64,000 nucleotides of DNA from Paraflavisolibacter caeni (GTDB lineage: Bacteria > Bacteroidota > Bacteroidia > Chitinophagales > Chitinophagaceae): contig NZ_JAOTIF010000015.1 in NCBI RefSeq assembly GCF_025628885.1, positions 1-64,000 of the forward strand, in the 5' to 3' direction. The notes below the pieces were generated by a model. The model was not told the origin of the DNA, ran no database searches, and was given only the letters and a program-made list of their open reading frames with translations. Positions 59,381 through 64,000 of the stretch are shown here, in pieces. A program made the translations under genes and the position numbers. Position 1 is the stretch's first letter; each line of letters opens with the position of its first letter.

Positions 59381-61066
59381 ATGTCTGATAATAAAAACCT
59401 GTCATCGACCGAGAGAATAAAAATGAATAGTGATGGCCTGCGTGGAACCATTGAAGAAAGCCTGGCCAATGAAATCACTGGTAACATTAATGAAGATGAC
59501 CATACTGTAGTTCGTTTCCATGGAATGTACATGCAGGACGATCGTGACCGTCGCGATGAAAGAGCAGCCAAAAAACTGGAACGCCTTTATTCTTTCATGA
59601 TCCGCCTGCGTCTGCCTGGTGGTTTTATGAAACCAGAGCAGTGGGTAGCATTACATCATATTGCTGGCGAAAATTCTACCGGCGTCATTAAGATCACGAC
59701 AAGGCAAACCATACAGTTACATGGTATTTTAAAGTCCAGAATCAAACCAACATTAAAAGCCTTCAATGAAGCAGATCTGACTACTTTAGCAACTTGCGGT
59801 GATATTAACCGAAATGTGCTGGGGGTAGCCAATCCGGCGCAAACGCCTTTGCACGAGGAAATTTATACCTATGCAAAGGAGATCAGTGATCTTTTGTTAC
59901 CTAAAACCCGTGGATATTACGAGATATGGCTGGATGAAAAAAAGATGACCGACAGAAAGCTGGAAGAAGATCCGCTGTACCAAAACCGTTATATGCCGCG
60001 GAAATTTAAAATCGCTATTGCTGTTCCGCCTAATAATGATGTTGATGTACTGACCAATGACATTGCCTTGATTGCAATTATTGAAAAAGGCAAGTTGAAA
60101 GGCTTCAATATTGCGATTGGTGGTGGGTTGTCTACTACACACGGCAACCCTTCTCATTATGCCCGCCTGGCTTCTGTAATTGGTTTTACTAAATCTAAAG
60201 AGAAAGTTTTAAAGGCTGTTTATGAAATCCTGACGATTCAAAGAGATTATGGTGACCGTAGTGACCGCAAGCTGGCTCGTTTAAAGTATACCGTTGATCG
60301 CCTGGGCTTAGACTGGTGGCGTGAAGAATTGGAAAAAAGGTGCGGATTCAAACTAGAAGATGCTAAGCCTTTTACCTTCAATGAAAGAAAGGATATCTAT
60401 GGTTGGGCGAAAAGTAGTGATGGCAACTGGCATTATACATTATTTGTTGAAAATGGACGTGTGCTGGACGATGAAAAGGTTGCCATGAAATCAGCACTAT
60501 TAGAAGCTGCTCAAACAGGTAAAGTTAACATCCGCTTTACCTGTAACCAAAATGTGATTATTAGTGATGTGGCCGAAAGAGATAAAAAACAGATCAACGA
60601 AATCCTTGAGCGCTACGGTGTTATAAAACATACCGATTCCGCCTCCGCTCTGCGTATCAACTCAATGGCATGCGTTGCGCTGAACACCTGTGCTCTTGCT
60701 TTGGCTGAAGCGCAGCGCTATTTGCCTTCATTGATTTCTAAAATTGAGCCATTGTTAGAAAAACATGGCCTGGAGAAAGATGAGATCATTCTCCGTATGA
60801 CTGGTTGTCCAAACGGTTGTGGCCGCTCTTATGCTTCTGAAATAGGATTTGTTGGCACATCCCTTGGAAAATACAATATGCATTTGGGAGGGGACAGGTA
60901 TGGTTTGCGCTTGAATAAGATTTATAAAGAGAACTTAGGAGAAAGTGAAATTCTTTCAGAGCTAGACAGCTTGTTTGGAGCATTCAAGGCAGAAGGCGCT
61001 AAAGATGAGACATTCGGCGACTTTACCTATCGAAAATATATCGTTCCTAAGTATGCTTTAGCATAA
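59381..61066 (+). CDS. cysI: Sulfite reductase hemoprotein (NADPH), beta component
   Basis: A 561-residue siroheme/[4Fe-4S] reductase that takes sulfite to sulfide by six electrons. Ligands are C431 and C437 (ACVALNTCALALAEAQR) and C476 and C480 (GCPNGCGRS). Two ferredoxin-half domains are visible, with KITTRQTIQLHGI in the first. A conserved proline in the CX5C region is alanine here, a small departure. CysJ is encoded just upstream, which fits an NADPH enzyme. No sulfate activation or PAPS reductase genes are in this window, so sulfite must come from enzymes encoded elsewhere. A hairpin 10 bases after the stop ends the unit. Confidence 0.96.
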   Translation: MSDNKNLSSTERIKMNSDGLRGTIEESLANEITGNINEDDHTVVRFHGMYMQDDRDRRDERAAKKLERLYSFMIRLRLPGGFMKPEQWVALHHIAGENSTGVIKITTRQTIQLHGILKSRIKPTLKAFNEADLTTLATCGDINRNVLGVANPAQTPLHEEIYTYAKEISDLLLPKTRGYYEIWLDEKKMTDRKLEEDPLYQNRYMPRKFKIAIAVPPNNDVDVLTNDIALIAIIEKGKLKGFNIAIGGGLSTTHGNPSHYARLASVIGFTKSKEKVLKAVYEILTIQRDYGDRSDRKLARLKYTVDRLGLDWWREELEKRCGFKLEDAKPFTFNERKDIYGWAKSSDGNWHYTLFVENGRVLDDEKVAMKSALLEAAQTGKVNIRFTCNQNVIISDVAERDKKQINEILERYGVIKHTDSASALRINSMACVALNTCALALAEAQRYLPSLISKIEPLLEKHGLEKDEIILRMTGCPNGCGRSYASEIGFVGTSLGKYNMHLGGDRYGLRLNKIYKENLGESEILSELDSLFGAFKAEGAKDETFGDFTYRKYIVPKYALA

Positions 61067-61075
61067 TAAATGACC

Positions 61076-61102
61076 AGAGGTGCTTCAAACAGAAGCACCT
61101 CT
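61076..61102 (+). terminator. Hairpin terminator after cysI
   Basis: AGAGGTGCTTC at 61076-61086 pairs perfectly with GAAGCACCTCT at 61092-61102 around AAACA. The downstream T-run is weak (TACAACAAAAATTTTT), so read-through is possible. Confidence 0.65.
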
Positions 61103-61165
61103 TACAACAAAAATTTTTAAACTATTATTCTATTTATTTAATAGACTTTTGAGAATAGCCTGGAT

Positions 61166-61924
61166 ATGAAGCGAATGCCAACTATTTTATTTTTCTTGAT
61201 TGCTATAGCGATAAAGCTTCCTGGCTTTGCTCAAAAACAGGTGTCTAAGTTCGAACAGATTTGGCTGGGATATGTGAGTAATACAAGGATATCAGAAAGG
61301 TGGGGGATATGGTTTGATGCGAACATCCGCACAAGGGATAACTTTACGAAGGGGCTTAATGTAACTATTATTAGACCAGGTATTATGTATTTTATAACAG
61401 ATAATACCAATTTGACTTTTGGATATGCATATGCGAATTATTTTGCAGGAAATGATGGACGCACAATTGCATTGCCGGAACACAGACCTTGGCAACAACT
61501 TATCTGGACTAATCGATATCCAAAGCTTCGCTTGCACAATAGATTGCGGCTGGAAGAGCGTTTTCTGCGCAAATTAGAGAGCCCTGATAAATTAGGTAAT
61601 GGGTACAATTTTAATTACCGGATTCGATATAGTTTTTCATTGTCAACACCCTTAAGTAAAAAAGCATTTGAGCCTAATACAGTTACTCTTGTATTGAACG
61701 ACGAAGTGATGCTGAACTTTGGTAAAAAAATTCAAACCAACACATTTGATCAGAATAGGTTATTTGGCGGTTTAAATTATCATTTATCTAAACATAGTAT
61801 CCTGCAGGCAGGCTATATGTATACCTTTCAACAACAAGGTACTGGTGCACAATACAGGAACATACATACTATAAGAATAAATTTTTTACATAATCCAGAT
61901 CTAAGAAAAAAAGAAAGAATTTAA
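61166..61924 (+). CDS. DUF2490 family exported protein
   Basis: A 252-residue protein with a signal peptide of about 22 residues (ending in GFA before QKQ) and a body of alternating hydrophobic strands, as in DUF2490 outer-membrane proteins. Family traits are EQIWLGYVSNTRISERWGIW, EHRPWQQLIWTNR and RLRLEERF. It probably forms a small beta-barrel in the outer membrane. It lies between cysI and the siroheme-synthase/TSUP fusion, 19 bases before the latter, so a channel role for sulfite or a related anion is a fair guess, without proof. Confidence 0.82.
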   Translation: MKRMPTILFFLIAIAIKLPGFAQKQVSKFEQIWLGYVSNTRISERWGIWFDANIRTRDNFTKGLNVTIIRPGIMYFITDNTNLTFGYAYANYFAGNDGRTIALPEHRPWQQLIWTNRYPKLRLHNRLRLEERFLRKLESPDKLGNGYNFNYRIRYSFSLSTPLSKKAFEPNTVTLVLNDEVMLNFGKKIQTNTFDQNRLFGGLNYHLSKHSILQAGYMYTFQQQGTGAQYRNIHTIRINFLHNPDLRKKERI

Positions 61925-61942
61925 TAATTAAAATATTATCAA

Positions 61943-63463
61943 GTGAAACAAGAAGGCTCACATACCATTCATACCGAACAAAAGCATGTTGCTACAAGCA
62001 ATCATTTATTCCCGGTTTTTCTAAAATTGGAAAGTTTAAAACTTCTGATCGTTGGGGGAGGAAATGTTGGTCTTGAAAAACTAAATGCAGTACTTGTTAA
62101 TGCTCCTGCTACAAAGATTAAATTAGTGGCTATAGACATTAGTGATTCCATAAAGGAGTTAGCAGGAACCCATCATAACCTTGATTTGCATGAAAGGGCT
62201 TTTGAAGAATCAGATCTGGAAGCGACAGACCTTGTGATCATTGCTATCAATGATAAGGACGAAAGCCAACGGATCAGGAACCTGGCTAAAGATCGTGAAA
62301 AGCTGGTCAATGTTGCAGACAAGCCTGAATTATGTGATTTCTATTTGAGCTCAATTGTAAAAAAGGGGAATCTGAAAATTGCAATTTCTACCAATGGCAA
62401 ATCTCCAACCATTGCCAAACGACTCAAAGAAACATTTGATGAGGTATTACCTGGCGAACTTGATGCAGTCCTGGATAATATGCAGTCTATACGCAACAAG
62501 TTGAATGGAGATTTCTCGGCTAAAGTCAATAAATTAAATAAAATTACCCACGTATTAGCTACAGGTAAAGAACTTAGAGTGGAGCATGGAGAAAAATGGT
62601 GGAAGAAAGTAGCTACCTGGTCGCTCTTTGCTTTCCTGTTTATGATTATTGGCCATGGAATTCTTTCTTATGTTCCTCTTAGTGAACTCTGGCAGGAAAT
62701 TAAAACGATTGAGTTGGGCTCAAACTTTTTATGGCTGGTGGGTGCAGGTTTCCTGGCTCAGTTGGTAGATGGTGCTTTGGGTATGGGATATGGGGTTACA
62801 TGTACCACAATCTTACTATCTCAGGGCGTTGCATTGCCCGCTATTAGCGGTAGCATCCACACGGCAGAAATGTTTTCCAGCGGCGTATCTGGTTATAGTC
62901 ACTATAAATTTGGCAATGTCAACAAAAAGCTATTCAAAGTCTTATTGATCCCCGGTATCATTGGCGCTGTAATCGGTGCATTTATGCTTTCAAAATTGGG
63001 CGATCAATATGCAGACTACATAAAGCCAATATTGGCTACTTATACATTTATATTAGGTATAAGAATTTTGTTCACTGCATTCCGTAAAAAAACCAAGCCT
63101 AAAAAAGTAAAGCACGCAGGCTGGCTTGCTGGTGCTGGTGGATTTTTAGACTCATTTGGCGGTGGCGGATGGGGACCATTGGTGACCAGCACACTGATTT
63201 CTAAGGGACGAACTCCCCGCTATGTGATTGGATCAGTAAGTATTACTGAGTTTTTTGTAACATTGGCTAGTGCCCTTACTTTCTTCTCACTCATCGGGCT
63301 AAGCCACTGGCAGGTAATTGCTGGTTTGATAGTAGGAGGTATGCTGGGTGCTCCTTTAGCAGCAAAGCTATCTGGTAAATTGCCGGTTAAAACCATGTTT
63401 ATTTGTGTAGGAGCTATGGTAATTTTCTGGAGTTTAAGGATTCTAATCAAAGCTCTGTTCTAG
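61943..63463 (+). CDS. Precorrin-2 dehydrogenase/siroheme synthase domain fused to a TSUP transporter
   Basis: A 506-residue fusion. Residues 20-200 match the N-terminal part of CysG/Met8p (FPVFLKLESLKLLIVGGGNVGLEK, NVADKPELCDFYLSSI). They include the NAD glycine loop at G38-G43 and D124 in the place of the catalytic aspartate of CysG (D104). This part would oxidise precorrin-2 to sirohydrochlorin and perhaps insert iron. Residues about 215-506 are an eight-helix TSUP domain (VDGALGMGYGVTCTTILLS, GGFLDSFGGGGWGPLVTS), likely a sulfite or sulfonate exporter. No stop or frameshift lies between, so it is one chain. It starts at GTG, 19 bases after the DUF2490 gene. Cofactor synthesis coupled to anion export is the inferred link. 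Confidence 0.9.
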   Translation: MKQEGSHTIHTEQKHVATSNHLFPVFLKLESLKLLIVGGGNVGLEKLNAVLVNAPATKIKLVAIDISDSIKELAGTHHNLDLHERAFEESDLEATDLVIIAINDKDESQRIRNLAKDREKLVNVADKPELCDFYLSSIVKKGNLKIAISTNGKSPTIAKRLKETFDEVLPGELDAVLDNMQSIRNKLNGDFSAKVNKLNKITHVLATGKELRVEHGEKWWKKVATWSLFAFLFMIIGHGILSYVPLSELWQEIKTIELGSNFLWLVGAGFLAQLVDGALGMGYGVTCTTILLSQGVALPAISGSIHTAEMFSSGVSGYSHYKFGNVNKKLFKVLLIPGIIGAVIGAFMLSKLGDQYADYIKPILATYTFILGIRILFTAFRKKTKPKKVKHAGWLAGAGGFLDSFGGGGWGPLVTSTLISKGRTPRYVIGSVSITEFFVTLASALTFFSLIGLSHWQVIAGLIVGGMLGAPLAAKLSGKLPVKTMFICVGAMVIFWSLRILIKALF

Positions 63464-63490
63464 AATCTTTTATGAAACATTAAAACTATA

Positions 63491-63523
63491 AAAAGCCCCG
63501 GTAATGAATACTCCGGGGCTTTT
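63491..63523. terminator. Bidirectional terminator, siroheme-TSUP fusion and metX
   Basis: AAAAGCCCCGG at 63491-63501 pairs perfectly with CCGGGGCTTTT at 63513-63523. The A and T runs allow it to end both convergent transcripts. Confidence 0.88.
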
Positions 63524-63572
63524 AACATTATTTATAAATCGCCTGCTTGTCTTTTTAAAAAATGGCAATTCT

Positions 63573-64000
63573 TTACCGTTCCAACCATTTGATCAGGTGC
63601 TGCGAAATCACAGGTGTTTCAACAAGAAAACCATCATGACCGTATGCGGAATTAATCTCAATGTATTGGGTATGTTGAATATTTTCAGCCATGAACTCTT
63701 GTTCATGAACGGGACAAAGAATGTCACTGCTGATCCCTATGATCAATGTGTTTTGCTTTATTTGTTGAAGTGCCTCTTGAACGTTATTGGTGCGTCCCCT
63801 TGCAATGTTATGACTATCCATAGCCTTGGTTATAGTAAAATAACTATAAGCGTTGAATCTGTTTACCAGTTTGTCTCCCTGGTAAGTAATATAGGATGAT
63901 GCTTTGAAATTGTCAGTCTTGTTAATATCAGAATCACTTTGCTTTTGAACCAGTATTTCATAATTGCGATATGTAAGTAAGGCAACCGCTCTGGCTGCTT
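63573..64000 (-). CDS. metX: Homoserine O-acetyltransferase, C-terminal part
   Basis: The frame is open to the right edge of the window, so only the last 142 or so residues are seen. They match MetX: AARAVALLTYRNYEI, YQGDKLVNRFNAYSYFTITKAMDSHNIARGR, and then the two late catalytic segments SSDILCPVHEQEFM (aspartate) and YGHDGFLVET (histidine). The enzyme would acetylate homoserine so that sulfide can be added directly, feeding methionine synthesis. It is convergent to the sulfite reduction genes and on the other side of a shared terminator, so it is a neighbour by pathway but not by transcript. Confidence 0.93.
   Translation of the reverse strand, partial: AARAVALLTYRNYEILVQKQSDSDINKTDNFKASSYITYQGDKLVNRFNAYSYFTITKAMDSHNIARGRTNNVQEALQQIKQNTLIIGISSDILCPVHEQEFMAENIQHTQYIEINSAYGHDGFLVETPVISQHLIKWLER

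Overview
This window is a gene-dense stretch of a Bacteroidota chromosome, most likely a member of the Chitinophagaceae or a close relative. The evidence is a DUF4270 lipoprotein, a short GT5 starch-synthase-like protein, an alginate-export-type outer-membrane barrel, Bacteroidota-style TAnnTTTG -7 elements in front of several genes, weak Shine-Dalgarno sequences and AT-rich spacers. I saw no tRNA, rRNA, CRISPR array, transposase or prophage gene.

Positions 1-29,200 are mostly housekeeping genes: thiolase, pyruvate dehydrogenase E1 beta, a transglutaminase-like exported protein, HtpG, three thiol-redox proteins (two thioredoxins and a rhodanese), an RlpA-like lipoprotein, proline synthesis (proB, proA), pantothenate synthesis (panB, panC, panD), polyphosphate metabolism (ppk1-ppx), a heptose adenylyltransferase with a flippase-like membrane protein, metK, a Nudix hydrolase, rlmB and an NdpA-like nucleoid protein. 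Three intergenic stretches here (147-285, 8487-8781 and 19108-19205) carry degenerate tandem arrays with a strict 11-bp period and a related consensus. They are the least explained signal in the window.

Positions 28,446-54,429 form a nitrate-assimilation and molybdenum-cofactor island. It holds cobA (siroheme) divergent from nirB-nirD, then a Mur-ligase-like gene, a MOSC protein, a moaC-mogA fusion and moeA. Next come two paralogous Crp/Fnr regulators with four conserved cysteines, an outer-membrane barrel, a NrtA/NrtB/NrtD-type ABC transporter and a NarK/NasA-type MFS transporter. They are followed by a three-part nitrate reductase (molybdopterin catalytic region, FAD/NAD oxidoreductase and BFD [2Fe-2S] domain in one chain), a sulfite-reductase-like protein ending in rubredoxin, a TSUP membrane protein, moaA, moaD, moaE, a SelW-like protein and mobA. 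Together they would import nitrate through both membranes, reduce it to nitrite with NAD(P)H, reduce nitrite to ammonium on siroheme, and make the cofactor the nitrate reductase needs.

Positions 54,691-63,463 form a sulfite-reduction and cysteine island: cysE, cysK, a second cobA, cysJ, cysI, a DUF2490 protein, and a fusion of precorrin-2 dehydrogenase (siroheme synthesis) to a TSUP exporter. The two islands share a need for siroheme. The window ends inside a convergent metX (homoserine O-acetyltransferase) gene.

The most interesting items are the 11-bp periodic arrays, the rubredoxin-tailed NirA-like protein that has apparently lost its siroheme ligands, the siroheme-synthase/TSUP fusion, the self-contained nitrate reductase fusion, the Fnr pair with a probable iron-sulfur site, and a leader motif shared by the porin and narK genes.
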